Positions 24,769-34,743 of a stretch of DNA of 64,000 bases are shown here, in pieces; the stretch's first letter is position 1; the number at the start of each line of letters is the position of its first letter. The DNA is from Osedax fenrisi (Eukaryota; Annelida; Polychaeta; Sabellida; Siboglinidae): contig OZ025242.1 of NCBI GenBank assembly GCA_964019155.1, forward strand, positions 87,930,705-87,994,704. The letters run 5' to 3'. The notes under the pieces were generated by a model. That model was not told where the DNA came from and searched no databases. It was given only the letters and a program-made list of their open reading frames with translations. The translations under genes were made by a program, and so were the position numbers.

Positions 24769-25070
24769 TTTATTTATTAAATCTCATATATATATATATA
24801 TATATATATATTTAATAAAATACAAATAGCGGATACAAATGGACCTCTCAAGAAGTCATAGTAAGTAGGTAGTCTTGTACATGTTATAAATAACTGTGAG
24901 GGGCCCCAGACAATACTATACAAATAGTAACATTTATTTTCTTGTGTTTTGATTTATCGTTTATTAAGATCTTGATAAACACAAGAGAAAAACAAGAACT
25001 GCCTGGAGTCGTACCCGGGACCTCTGGCTTACTAGCTTTCGGTTGTCCTACTGAGCCATAGACCCAAGAC
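24769..25070 (-). mobile_element. tRNA-derived SINE, family A, copy 2
   Basis: It is colinear with 3271-3547. On the minus strand the head has GGCTCAGTAGGACAACCGAA (A-box region) and GGTCCCGGGTACGACTCC (B box with one mismatch). The body shares TAGCGGATACAAATGGAC and AGAAGTCATAG with copy 1 and has a 14-bp insertion (TAAGTAGGTAGTCT). Confidence 0.75.
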
Positions 25071-25534
25071 GAATATATATATACAATACTCTATAACATA
25101 CGACCGCTACTAATCGTATCTCCTGATTCTGTATACCGTCGCTTATTAAAATGTTTTTTAATTAATCTGACTCGTTTTGAAATGCATATAGATCAGACAT
25201 ATAGTCATTACTCAGATGTATCATTTACGTGTATTATATTGTTAATATTACTCGATACCTATTTAAATATATCATTTAATAAATATATACTTCAGTAGTT
25301 TATATTTAAGTAGTATATATGTATATTTAAATATATATTTTAATAAATAAATACTTTCTGTGATATATTTAAAATTTTCAATAATTCAGTGTAAAAGATA
25401 TCTACCAGACATTAATATAACCTATTAATATAATCTGCTATATATATATACTCTATGTATACACTGTTCCAGATACGATATAGTATTACGCTCTTGCAGT
25501 ATACTCTACCTATATAATAATTGCGCAACTTTCT
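25071..25534. other. AT-rich DNA, no gene seen
   Basis: No exon matching the missing N-terminal half of the symporter could be found here. Confidence 0.5.
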
Positions 25535-25878
25535 AAGGACATGTATATGTCACTAAAGACATAACCCTTAACTAAGGACATACCACAATACTAAGGACAC
25601 ATCCCATCGCTATGTACATACCTCAATACTAAAGGCATAACCCTTAACTAAGGACATAACCCAATACTAAGGACATAACCCAATACTAAGGACATAACCC
25701 AATACTAAGGACATACCACAATACTAAGGACACATCCCTTAACTAAGGACATAACCCATCGCTATGTACATACCTCAATACTAAAGGCATAACCCTTAAC
25801 TAAAGACATAACCCTTAAATAAGGACATACCCCAATACTAAGGACACATCCCATAGCTAAGGACATAACCCATCGCTA
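25535..25878. repeat. 19-bp minisatellite
   Basis: About 17 imperfect units of ACTAAGGACATAACCCAAT type end 22 bases before the first recognised symporter exon. Confidence 0.9.
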
Positions 25879-25900
25879 ACGTCGCCCCTTTCACCCACAG

Positions 25901-26036
25901 GCTACGTAGCCGAGATCATAGCTTACGGTTGGGCTCTGATAGTAGGCTTCTGCGTCAGTGTAGTACTAGCTATCCTGCTAGTGGTACGACTAGTTATTTC
26001 GGTCGTGTACCCTCTTCAGCTTACCAGTATCTATCA
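25901..26036 (+). CDS. SLC5-like exon (TM3 region)
   Basis: After an acceptor (CCCACAG) the exon reads YVAEIIAYGWALIVGFCVSV, continues with a hydrophobic stretch, and ends VVYPLQLTSIYQ. This matches the family segment from the PAExYxYG motif to LPVFYKLxxTSxYEYLE. Two leading bases mean the previous exon ends in phase 1. The only GT near the end splits CAG as CA|GTTATT, whereas the next exon needs phase 0, so one base seems lost at this junction. Confidence 0.82.
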
Positions 26037-26133
26037 GTTATTACTATACTGTATAGTGAATCATATTTGTATTTATTATATATTATATTATTATAGAGAA
26101 AACACTTCCAATGAATGAATGTTATTAATATTA

Positions 26134-26174
<41 letters not shown>

Positions 26175-26175
<1 letters not shown>

Positions 26176-26440
26176 CTGCCTGTGTGGCTTAACTGGCTAA
26201 GGCATCAGACACACAAGCAGTAAGACACAGGTTCGAGCCCCATCCTGACCATTAAAATAGGTCTTAAAATAATATTTAGAAGTGATATTATATAATTGTG
26301 TATAAATAAATGATTGGCTCTCATTAAAACCATGGATACCTTAACATGAGAGCTGCTTTGAAGGGCAATTAGAGCCATGAGGTTATAAGTGAAAATGTCA
26401 TTTAAGTTTCTGGATGGGATGAAAGGACTAAAATAACAAT
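26175..26440 (+). mobile_element. tRNA-derived SINE, family B, copy 1
   Basis: The head CTGCCTGTGTGGCTTAACTG, then GCTAAGGC, resembles a tRNA 5' half with an A box, and GACACAGGTTCGAGCCCC holds the B box. The body has TAAAATAGGTCTTAAAATAA and GGCTCTCATTAAAACCATG, and the tail ends GATGGGATGAAAGGAC then TAAAATAACAA. Three copies (also 30331-30604 and 31831-32106) lie in introns of the same gene. Confidence 0.85.
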
Positions 26441-26555
26441 ATATATATTATATAGAGATTATTAGAGTAAACATTATTATCACACTCGTAAGTCATTATC
26501 AAGAGTAACATACGAGTATGACTAATTCGATACCTTCCACCACCACCACCACCAG

Positions 26556-26624
26556 TACTTGGACTATCGTTACGGGTCTAGGATTCTAAGATCGCTGACC
26601 ACATGTCTAGGAGTGCTGGGAGCG
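26556..26624 (+). CDS. SLC5-like exon (YLE-RF region)
   Basis: The 23 codons read YLDYRYGSRILRSLTTCLGV LGA, matching the family's YLExRFxxxxRxxGxxLF segment after TM3. The acceptor follows a CAC repeat (ACCACCAG) and the donor is GTTAGT. Phase 0 at both ends. Confidence 0.85.
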
Positions 26625-26909
26625 GTTAGTTGCGCTTGAGGTTATCACACACCCCCCCCTTACGTTATAATCATTACGCATGCGTTAGCGGTGAGGTGGT
26701 GGTCACACTTACGAACCACTATTCTGAACACCCGCATCTTCTAATATTCGTAAGTATCTAGAAAGTTCCATCTACTAAAAGTGCGATTATTGCGTGCTCT
26801 CCCTTAATGGCCGCCGCACGCGTGCATACTAACGTATACGTCTGTAGCGCAACGATGTTAACACTACACCACCACCACTCATAACCTACTCCTACCCCCC
26901 ACGACGCAG

Positions 26910-26961
26910 GTGATGTATATGTCTTTGGCGATGTTTGCTCCTTGTAAAGCACTTCAATACG
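26910..26961 (+). CDS. SLC5-like exon (TM4-5, YAPALAL region)
   Basis: It reads VMYMSLAMFAPCKALQY plus one base, matching the family's ILYxxVxxYAPALAL. The acceptor is CGACGCAG and the donor GTTTAA. It begins in phase 0, as the preceding exon requires, and ends in phase 1. Confidence 0.83.
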
Positions 26962-27009
26962 GTTTAAACATTACATAATTATAGTGCTGCATCATAGATA
27001 TGATGCACC

Positions 27010-27395
27010 CATAGATTTGTGTTTTACCTAAATCGATATTGCTATATCTCCCCAATGTAAAATCTTTCAACAGACATTGTGCCTTGATTTATGTAACTTA
27101 AAATGGCTGACCATCACATGACATATGCATTTAATAACAAATATTCAAACAAATAATATTGATTTTTAAATATATTTGATATTTTTTTATATATACGCAT
27201 ATAATGTGCGTTTCAATTATATCAAAATAAACATTTATATTATATATTTATACTGCAATATAATTGCAACATTTAATTTGATAAAATACTACTTTATAAG
27301 TGATGGTCGACCATCTTAAGTTACCTAAATCGAAACACCATGTATGTTAAAGAAAAATCATGTGACTACTAATCTAGGTAAACTATAAATCTATG
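27010..27395. mobile_element. Intronic MITE
   Basis: The ends CATAGATTTGTGTTTTACCT and AGGTAAACTATAAATCTATG are imperfect inverses. A second inverted pair lies inside: TAACTTAAAATGGCTGACCA and TGGTCGACCATCTTAAGTTA. No coding capacity. Confidence 0.7.
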
Positions 27396-27435
27396 TATGA
27401 GTCTGGTTATAGTGTTTTAAACATTTTGTAGCATA

Positions 27436-27439
27436 TATG

Positions 27440-27485
<46 letters not shown>

Positions 27486-27640
27486 ATATATATTTATCTA
27501 CCACTCTATCTCTTTACTTTCTATATATCTTTCCATCTATATCTATGTTTACCATGCTCTATCTTTCATTATCTCTCTTTATATATCTCTTTCTCTCTCT
27601 CTCTATCTCTCTCCATCCCTCTCTCTCTTGATATAAGTAT
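27436..27640. repeat. (TA)n and CT-rich simple repeats
   Basis: A TA run at 27443-27477 is followed by CTCTATCTCT-type simple sequence at 27500-27630, within an intron. Confidence 0.8.
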
Positions 27641-27719
27641 ATATATAAGTTTCCAATAGAATTAGTTATATATGTACTTACGAAATATAGAATTACAACC
27701 CGCACATTTTGATTGACAG

Positions 27720-27787
27720 TTATCGGAAGTCCTCTTAGCTACACGGTTCCCCTGATGAGTATTGTCTGCGTCACCTACACATCTATT
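27720..27787 (+). CDS. SLC5-like exon (TM5)
   Basis: With the leading TT completing a valine codon it reads IGSPLSYTVPLMSIVCVTYT SI, matching the family's VTGxxLWxxVxxxGxVCTFYTT. The acceptor is TTGACAG and the donor GTTCGT. Phases 1 and 0 agree with both neighbours. Confidence 0.87.
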
Positions 27788-28082
27788 GTTCGTATCACGG
27801 CGATCACCTAATCGTAATACATACTCTACTACATATTTCACTATATATCGTTGATAATAATCTATTTATAGATACAGAAATGTTCATCTAACATTTACGA
27901 AATGTAATAATTGACTTAAATAATTCTGGCTTTATATAGACCTTAAAATAGCTATTCAAATAAGCATTCATTATAATTCAATAACTTATCATCGATGTTA
28001 CTATTAATTAATTAATACACTCGCACATATGTTCACATTAAATATCGTTCACTCTGCAATACATATATTGTTTGCCCGACAG

Positions 28083-28163
28083 GGAGGTATCAATGCGGTG
28101 ATATGGACGGATGTGTTTCAGTTCATTGCGATGTTCGGAGGAATTCTAGTGATTATCGTGAAG
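28083..28163 (+). CDS. SLC5-like exon (GGxxAVxWTDVFQ signature)
   Basis: It reads GGINAVIWTDVFQFIAMFGG ILVIIVK, phase 0 at both ends, with acceptor CCCGACAG and donor GTATGA. GGxKAVxWTDVFQ is the most conserved segment of this SLC5 branch, at the start of TM6. This is the strongest single piece of evidence for the family. Confidence 0.95.
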
Positions 28164-28376
28164 GTATGACCTAATCAATATGATATAACCAGTGATGCAA
28201 TCGTCGCTATCTATGTCGATATGTTATGTAATAGTAAGCATAATAATAATAACGATACCAATTATGATGATAAATCCGACAAAAATGATCAAAATATGAT
28301 AAAAAATATGATAATGATAATAATACTAACGATAGCGATACTAATAATATTATCCATTAACCGTGCACACAAACAG

Positions 28377-28447
28377 GGAACTTATGACGAGGGATTTGTG
28401 AATATTTTGTCGACAGCTTATGAACATGGCAGGATTGGGCAAATCCC
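28377..28447 (+). CDS. SLC5-like exon (loop after TM6)
   Basis: It reads GTYDEGFVNILSTAYEHGRI GQI plus two bases of proline. The family has GGFxNVWxxAxxxGRLxFxNF here. The acceptor is AAACAG and the donor GTAAGT. Confidence 0.87.
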
Positions 28448-28706
28448 GTAAGTATTGCACATAACACACACATATATATAATTTCAAATACCTCGCTATA
28501 GATATAGTGAAATAATATTTAGAATTATATTTTATAATTGACACCACAATGTGTTCAATACTTATATAATACTTACTCTACAGTCTTTGCCATTGATAGC
28601 AACTAAATAACACTAAAATAGCAAAGTTATCTTTACGAAATGCATTAACAGTGAATATAAACATAGACGCGAGGTGATTTATGTTAAGGGACGGACTCTT
28701 AATGAG

Positions 28707-28852
28707 TAGGGGCGCTGCAACAGGGGGGATATGTCCCCCCCCACTTTAAAATTTAGTGGTACTTCCTATGTATTGGCCCCCTCCACTTTTACCACAAAAT
28801 GTATTATGATTGGTTGGTCACCCCTACATACAAAATCGTTGCAGCGCCCCTA
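28707..28852. mobile_element. 146-bp hAT-type MITE
   Basis: The ends TAGGGGCGCTGCAAC and GTTGCAGCGCCCCTA are perfect inverses. They are flanked by TTAATGAG (28699-28706) and TTAACGAG (28853-28860), an 8-bp target duplication with one difference. It lies about 100 bases before the next symporter exon. Confidence 0.85.
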
Positions 28853-28953
28853 TTAACGAGCGCGGTAGTAGACAATCATTATCGGGGCGGGCTGCGGGGG
28901 CTGGGTTTCACGTACTATCGTGTTACGATTACGTCACTCCGACTGATCACCAG

Positions 28954-29094
28954 GTGGACGTTAGACCCTCGAGAACGTCAGACCGTCTGGACATTGCTCA
29001 TAGGCAGTGTAGCCTACTGGACATCGGCATTTGGCATTAGTCAGACCGCCGTCCAGCGGTATTGCGCAACTCCTTCGATACGGGCTGCTAAGAG
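28954..29094 (+). CDS. SLC5-like exon (TM7, QRY motif)
   Basis: It reads WTLDPRERQTVWTLLIGSVA, then YWTSAFGISQTAVQRYCATP and SIRAAK, matching DPxxRHTFWxxxIGxxFxWxxxxGxxQxQVQRY. The first base completes proline and the last two begin arginine. The acceptor is ATCACCAG and the donor GTTACT. Confidence 0.93.
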
Positions 29095-29670
29095 GTTACT
29101 ACCCGTCACTACGCTGTTGTTGTTGTTACTTAATGATGCATGATACACTCGTCAGATACCAATAGGAATATATCATATCACAGTATAACAAATTATATAA
29201 ATTCAATATATATTTATATCAAATTTTATTTAAGCAATTTATGGGCGGATAAACATATCATTTTTGAAATAAATATATTTTTATTAAAATGTTATTAAAT
29301 GAAAATCAGTAAATTTAATATATTATCTTAAAATTATATATGGATTAATGCATACAAATAAATATAGGTGTTTATAAATACATCCTTATAAAAATAAAGA
29401 TCAAAATGATAGTATTTATATTATTTTTTTTTAATATTACATCTCTTTTTTCTAAACTTAATGTTGTATCTGAAGATCCATAACTTTTGATATCAACTTG
29501 ATAAATGTATATGTAACTTTCAGAACTTAATCTTAATTATAAATATCTCTTCTTATATATTAAATATGTAAAACATAGCTATTAGAAATTAGTGAACATT
29601 TTGTTATTTTAAAATTAATATTTATAGCTCTCATTATCATCATCTTATAATTATCATTTAATTCTATAAC

Positions 29671-29672
<2 letters not shown>

Positions 29673-29719
<47 letters not shown>
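29673..29719. repeat. (TA)n microsatellite
   Basis: An intronic TA run of about 47 bases. Confidence 0.9.
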
Positions 29720-29722
<3 letters not shown>

Positions 29723-30062
29723 ATCAGAGTATAGACAAATATAAAAATTCAATATATATATCGAATTTTATCTAAGCAATTTTCTAATGAAAATTATAAT
29801 ATAGATGATGAAAAATAAGACAAACAGTGAATATATTAAATAAAAGTAAGCATGTCATATATATTTTATATTGTGGGTACGGCTGTTAATTATACTAATT
29901 AGTTTATTAATATTAACCATTATTCATGGAATTATATGGTTTATCCGTAAAGAATATTTATAATTCTCAGCAGACGACGTATTCCAAAACCAATATATCG
30001 ATCACTGGAAACCTATAATCGTTGGTAAACCGACTTTAATGAATACGTATCGCCGCGTACAG

Positions 30063-30198
30063 GGTGGTACTACTGAACATACCGCTGATGCTACTGGTGT
30101 CGCTGTCTATAGGCTACTGCGGATGTATCGTGTTCTCGTACAACATTCGCATGCGATGTGACCCTCTATCTTCGGGCCACATCAATTCTTACAACATG
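30063..30198 (+). CDS. SLC5-like exon (TM8 and following loop)
   Basis: It reads VVLLNIPLMLLVSLSIGYCG, CIVFSYNIRMRCDPLSSGHI and NSYNM. The family has a membrane span followed by YxxCDPxxxG and PDQLMPY. The first base completes the arginine codon of the previous exon. The acceptor is GCGTACAG and the donor GTCAGT. Confidence 0.9.
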
Positions 30199-30330
30199 GT
30201 CAGTATAGCATAACTACATGTCTATACCTGTCTCTCTATAGGTAACTATAGCCTTTAGGCTTCGTTGTATCTAGATTATTGAACACACATTCCGACATAT
30301 AATGGACGGGTGCAATATGTGTGTGTATAT

Positions 30331-30604
30331 TGTTATTGTTGTTTTGGTGGAGTCCTTTCATCCCATACAGGAATTTAGATGAAGTTTTAACTTTAAACCA
30401 CATGATTCTAATGTCCCTTCGAAGCCGCTCTCATGTTAAGGCATCCATTATTTTAACGAGAGCATAATTTATTTATACACAATTATATAATATCACTTCT
30501 AAATTGTATTTTAAGACCTATTTTAATGGTCCAGGCAGTACTTGAACCCATGTCCTACTGCTTGTGTGTCTGACGCCTTAGCCAACTGAGCCACACAGGC
30601 AGTT
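30331..30604 (-). mobile_element. tRNA-derived SINE, family B, copy 2
   Basis: Reverse orientation. Read on the minus strand it starts AACTGCCTGTGTGGCTCAGT, then TGGCTAAGGCGTCAGACACA, then an imperfect B box (GGGTTCAAGTACTG), and continues colinear with copy 1 to a tail with ATGGGATGAAAGGACTCCAC. Confidence 0.85.
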
Positions 30605-30682
30605 TTATATATACAAATAAATATATATATTAATTAATAACATTATACATACACTATGTAAACATAAGGTTTATATTTACAG

Positions 30683-30771
30683 TTGTTACCCGTCTATGTG
30701 AAGACGATATTCAGCGATTACAAAGGTTTCACGGGAATCTTCATGGCGATGTTATATGGTGGAGCATTAAG
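30683..30771 (+). CDS. SLC5-like exon (TM9 start)
   Basis: It reads LLPVYVKTIFSDYKGFTGIF MAMLYGGAL plus two bases, matching LMPYxVxxxxxxxPGLPGLFxAxxxSGTLS. The acceptor is TTTACAG and the donor GTATGT. Confidence 0.9.
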
Positions 30772-31619
30772 GTATGTTAGATTACATTAGGGTATGTTAT
30801 GGTACATTAGGATATATCGTTGTTGAAAGTGTTGTTCTCTCTTTCATAGTAGGTCATAAATGTTATAATAAAGTTTATTAAAAAAAACATATTTATGAAA
30901 TTTCATCACAATATATTTAATATTGATAAAGCATTTTAATGAGGACATATTTTCATTTCTATAAATTCTTATTTACTTATATTTTTATGTATGTGCATAT
31001 TCGTATTATCATAAAAATAAAATATTTGACATATAAGTGTATAAATATATTATAATTTAATAAAGTAAAAAATTACATCAAAGTTTAAAATTAATTTATT
31101 TTTAATTTTTAAATGAATATAGTTTATTCTACTATTTCTTTGATAAATTTGTTTAATTAAGCAACATAATTTATGAGTGATATTTGCATGGAGTAAAAAT
31201 TAAAAAAATAATGTTTACAACATAAAAAAATTTACTAACAACAAAACTAATTTACCAACAAAAATTTGATAAAATATGCAATGAAAAAAAAATAATAATA
31301 ATTATATATATTTAATATAAATTTAATATGGCATGATTTAAAATAGTATTCATATTTTGTTGAAAAACATAAATTAACATTTAATATATACACGATTAAA
31401 TGTCAATTAAATGTATTGCCACAATTAATATATTTAACTATATTAATTATCTTATACATTCCATTAATAATAACATATCATAACTATATTATAATACTTT
31501 ATATATAAGGTCACAAATTACTAGTAAGTTTAGTTAAAACACTAAACTATATAAAACAGCGACTAAAGTACTATAATATAACAATAACGTACATTAATGT
31601 GGATACAATCACTGAACAG
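30772..31619. other. Intron, AT-rich, no element recognised
   Basis: An intron of about 850 bases with no SINE or MITE that I can recognise. Confidence 0.6.
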
Positions 31620-31732
31620 CTCGATATCGTCTTGTCTGAGCGGCGTTGCAGCCAATACCTGGATTGACCTAGTTAAGCCTTACACTAAGAAACACTCGGA
31701 ACGTAGCGAGACCATCTTCACTCAATGCATAG
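31620..31732 (+). CDS. SLC5-like exon (STxSSxxNxxA region)
   Basis: The first base completes serine. It then reads SISSCLSGVAANTWIDLVKP, YTKKHSERSETIFTQCI and one base of glycine. The family has STVSSSxNALAAVTxEDxxKP in TM9, a Na+-site region, followed by SERxxxxxS. The acceptor is ACTGAACAG and the donor GTAGGT. Confidence 0.94.
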
Positions 31733-31830
31733 GTAGGTATACCTATAGGCTATGGGCTCGAGGCTGTAGATATTATAATATATCAACAAATACGATGTAA
31801 TAGCATTGTATAATACATCTAGGTATATAT

Positions 31831-32106
31831 TGACTGCCTTGTGTGGACCAGTTGGTTAAGGCGTCGGACACACAAGCAGTAGGACACGGATTCGAGCCGG
31901 ACCGGACGGACCATCCGGACCATAAAAATAGGTCTTAAAATAATATTTAGAAGAGATATATAATTGTGTATAAATAAATATTGGCTCTCATTAAAACCAT
32001 GAATGCCTTAATATGAGAGCGCTTCGAAGGGACACTAGAGCCATATATGGTTATAAGTGAAAACTTCATCTAAGTTCCTGGATGGGATGAAAGGAATAAA
32101 ATAACC
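31831..32106 (+). mobile_element. tRNA-derived SINE, family B, copy 3
   Basis: The head TGACTGCCTTGTGTGGACCA, then GTTGGTTAAGGCGTCGGACA, is followed by a diverged B box region (GGATTCGAGCCGGACC). The body and tail are colinear with copies 1 and 2. It starts about 100 bases after the preceding exon. Confidence 0.85.
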
Positions 32107-32436
32107 ACTACAATAAAATAACAATGACAATATAGTATACAATATATTCATTATAATTTATTATTAATTATTAAATTTATACATATATAATATATATATA
32201 TATAAATTTAGTACATTAATTATTTATATATAAATTATATATAATTTTTAATTAATTACATATACTTATATAATTATGAAAATACTATAAATAGATATTG
32301 CATCATAATCTTATACACTATCATCTACATTATATTCATAACTAATGTATGTCATCACCAACATCTCCAACATCTCCACCATCACCACCATCACCACCAT
32401 CATTACCACTCTAACATCAGCCACCTCCTCACACAG

Positions 32437-32507
32437 TCGTAGTGTACGGACTTATATCTGTGATATTCGTGTTCATATTGGACACACTTTGAGGACAAAT
32501 TATACAG
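32437..32507 (+). CDS. SLC5-like exon with in-frame TGA (TM10)
   Basis: The first two bases complete valine. It then reads VVYGLISVIFVFILDTL, a TGA at 32490-32492, then GQIIQ. The family has VVYGxxxxxxAxLxxxLGGxxQ, so the stop stands where glycine (GGA) is expected. The acceptor is ACACACAG and the donor GTAATA. Phases fit both neighbours, which argues that the exon is correctly placed. Confidence 0.82.
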
Positions 32508-32570
32508 GTAATAAGCTCCACCACCACTAGCGCCACCTATAATACCTAACCACGGCTACCGTTCTGACAG

Positions 32571-32657
32571 TTGACTACTCAATTGTGTGGAGCTACAGTG
32601 AGTCCTATCTTTGGACTGTTCGTGATAGCAATTGTGTTCAGAAAGTCTGAATAATTC
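32571..32657 (+). CDS. SLC5-like exon with in-frame TAA (TM11)
   Basis: It reads LTTQLCGATVSPIFGLFVIA IVFRKSE, then TAA at 32652-32654, then TTC and the donor GTTAGT. The family has QxAxSxxGxxGGPLxGLFxLGxxxPxANSxGA, so length and phase fit if this donor is used. A weaker donor (GTCTGA at 32645) would avoid the stop but puts the next exon out of frame. Confidence 0.75.
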
Positions 32658-32957
32658 GTTAGTATACACATAGATGTACCTATAATATACTATTAATAAT
32701 AAATATCATATAGATAAATAATAAAACATATATTAACACCTTAATTTATAAGTTGAAATATATTGAATACTTTTTATTTTCGTATATTATTATTATATTA
32801 TTTTAAACAAAAAACTTCCAATACATGATTATTATATATATATATATATATATATATAGGTTATAGAAATATATCCAAAGTGAACCTATTGATAACCTAT
32901 GTATACTTGCATTATCTCACGTTAATGGTATACGGACAAGCCTCGCCTCACCACCAG

Positions 32958-33168
32958 GGGGCTATATGTGGTATAATTGCGGGTTTCTCTTTCATCGCTT
33001 ACGTATGCATCAAGTCGATGGGCTACCGGAATTCACGTCACCACTTGCGGCTACAAGTATCCAGGGTTGTGCGCACGATTGGCTCACTTCTAGTAACGTA
33101 TCAGTGGCCGTAGTATTGCCTCCTATAGCGTTGGTATCCAATAGATCTACTCATGTATATAGTAGTAT
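32958..33168 (+). CDS. SLC5-like exon with frameshift (TM12)
   Basis: It starts after ACCACCAG with GAICGIIAGFSFIAYVCIKS, matching GAxxGxxxGFxxxxWxxxG. Around 33023 the homology moves to another frame: LPEFTSPLAATSIQGCAHDW, then LTSSNVSV and VVLPPIALVSNRS, where the family has a proline-rich loop and a SIxGC segment. A net one-base shift is needed. The end is uncertain: a donor at about 33168 would give the phase the next exon needs. Confidence 0.75.
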
Positions 33169-33282
33169 GTACATTATGAAACAGTTCAATATGTTGTTTA
33201 AGTCAATACAATATTTAATAATATATACCAGTGAAGGTGTTATTTTACTGTATTGGTTTTTTAAATGAACTATTCTATCCTA

Positions 33283-33283
<1 letters not shown>

Positions 33284-33334
<51 letters not shown>
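33284..33334. repeat. (TA)n microsatellite
   Basis: An intronic TA run. Confidence 0.92.
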
Positions 33335-33338
<4 letters not shown>

Positions 33339-33475
33339 AAATTGAACTATTTATAATTGTCTAGAATAACTAATATTTTAAAATTTTAACCAGTTTTATT
33401 AATCACATATGTAATACACACACACATAACTATTTGCACTCCCCTTTATTAACCCCTATCGCCCCACCCCATCAG

Positions 33476-33570
33476 TTCGGGCATGGAGTCTATATTCGCG
33501 ATCTCGTACATGTGGTACCTAGTGCTGGGTGCCATAGTCACCAACGCAGTCGGACTGGGCGTGTCTACCT
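33476..33570 (+). CDS. SLC5-like exon (last transmembrane segment)
   Basis: After one leading base it reads SGMESIFAISYMWYLVLGAI VTNAVGLGVST plus one base. The family has LYSxSYMYxxxxGxxxxxxVGxxVSxxTG, the thirteenth membrane span. The acceptor is CCATCAG and the donor GTCAGT. Joined to the next exon, the split codon is T|GA, a stop where glycine is usual. Confidence 0.85.
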
Positions 33571-34257
33571 GTCAGTTAGTCACATGATGTACACATATAG
33601 TCACATGTCTAATCACAAGTGTATATTGCTATCTAATCACACATCCAGTCTAACATGCCTAGTTACACATCTAATCACATAATCTATGTATACTAAGGGA
33701 TGATATGTCGCATGTCAAGTTGAACACACAGACAGATGGACAGTTGACCAGTAATGTATCAACTGACCAAGTGTCCATCTGACCTGCTTCAATAACCACA
33801 GCCTAAGATAGTAATGGATCATCTCACTAATGTGTACACTGTAAACATACCACCAGCACCATATCGCCTGTAGTATACATGTATTATAGCTATATACAAG
33901 TCAAATAAACATAATTCAATTCTATATACAAATATATACTATATAGATGAATATTGTTATGGGTTTTAACCATCATGTAAACATTAGATCGATACAGTCA
34001 CATTTACGATTATTAGCAAATACCTAACTAATGGGTTTGATCTTTAATAACCACGATCATTGTTCTCGATTAATGGCAAATATTCGCTTGATATGCTCTC
34101 TTCTTATCTTTAGACGTTTGTGGATGTTCGCGAATACGCTTGTTTCTAGCGAATATTCACGCGATTGTCGCGCCTTATCTGATGTAATACGAAGGGTTAA
34201 AGTTACGTAATACACTTGTGTGTGCCATCATATTACATAGTCTTCTCTTATTCTCAG
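33571..34257. other. Intron, no element recognised
   Basis: Short repeats of TCACATGTCTAATCACA type at 33588-33690. Positions 33960-34190 have repeated TTAGCAAATA/GCGAATATTC motifs. Confidence 0.5.
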
Positions 34258-34373
34258 GATTCATCTCCAAGGAGGAGGAGGATACTAAACAGCTACCGGA
34301 TGGTCTGTTCATTAACTTCCGTAACCTGTTACCTTGGCTCCAAGTGAAGGTCGCCGACTTTAAAACTCTACAG
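34258..34373 (+). CDS. SLC5-like exon (cytosolic tail)
   Basis: After GA it reads FISKEEEDTKQLPDGLFINF RNLLPWLQVKVADFKTLQ, an acidic-then-basic stretch as in the cytosolic tails of this branch. The acceptor is ATTCTCAG, the donor GTTAGT, and it ends in phase 0. Confidence 0.78.
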
Positions 34374-34481
34374 GTTAGTAGTCACCTTCGATACATAAAC
34401 AAGTTGACCTTGTATTGCATAACAATAGTATTGTTATTTCTACAGTTTTAGTTGTGGTATGTTCATTGGGGTTTCATTAGT

Positions 34482-34580
34482 TTAACCATAAACTTCCCTA
34501 GTTTAACCCTAGTTCAACCCTAGTTTATCTCTTGCTCAACCCTAATATAACCTAAGTTTAACCCTAGTTGACCACAAATA
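34482..34580. repeat. CCCTAGTTTAA short tandem repeat
   Basis: Eight degenerate units such as AACCCTAGTTTAACC. It superficially resembles telomere repeats but is irregular and intronic. Confidence 0.7.
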
Positions 34581-34601
34581 CACCATATATGGTGCATTTA
34601 T

Positions 34602-34680
34602 TTTATAATTTATTAAATGTATACAGCTGTAGTCTTCAGTATACTGAAGACTATAGCTGTATACATTTAATAAATTACGA
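34602..34680. repeat. Near-perfect hairpin
   Basis: TTTATTAAATGTATACAGCT, then GTAGTCTTCAGTA, is followed at once by its inverse TACTGAAGACTATAGCTGTA, then TACATTTAATAAA. Arms are about 35 bases with almost no loop. Confidence 0.9.
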
Positions 34681-34743
34681 ATCAAAACATAATAGATAGC
34701 AGTGATCTCTAACTGTCGAGTCCCACCTATATCTCTCCTACAG

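Noticed and set aside
25535..25878. Regular short repeats considered as a CRISPR array
   Set aside because: Units are contiguous, imperfect and lack spacers; the genome is eukaryotic.
32437..34373. Reassignment of TGA to an amino acid
   Set aside because: The LINE and other coding stretches use TGA only as a stop or as decay; two codons in one damaged gene are better explained by mutation or assembly error.
34482..34580. AACCCTA-like repeats considered as interstitial telomere
   Set aside because: The unit is irregular (CCCTAGTTTAA), not TTAGGG-type in register.
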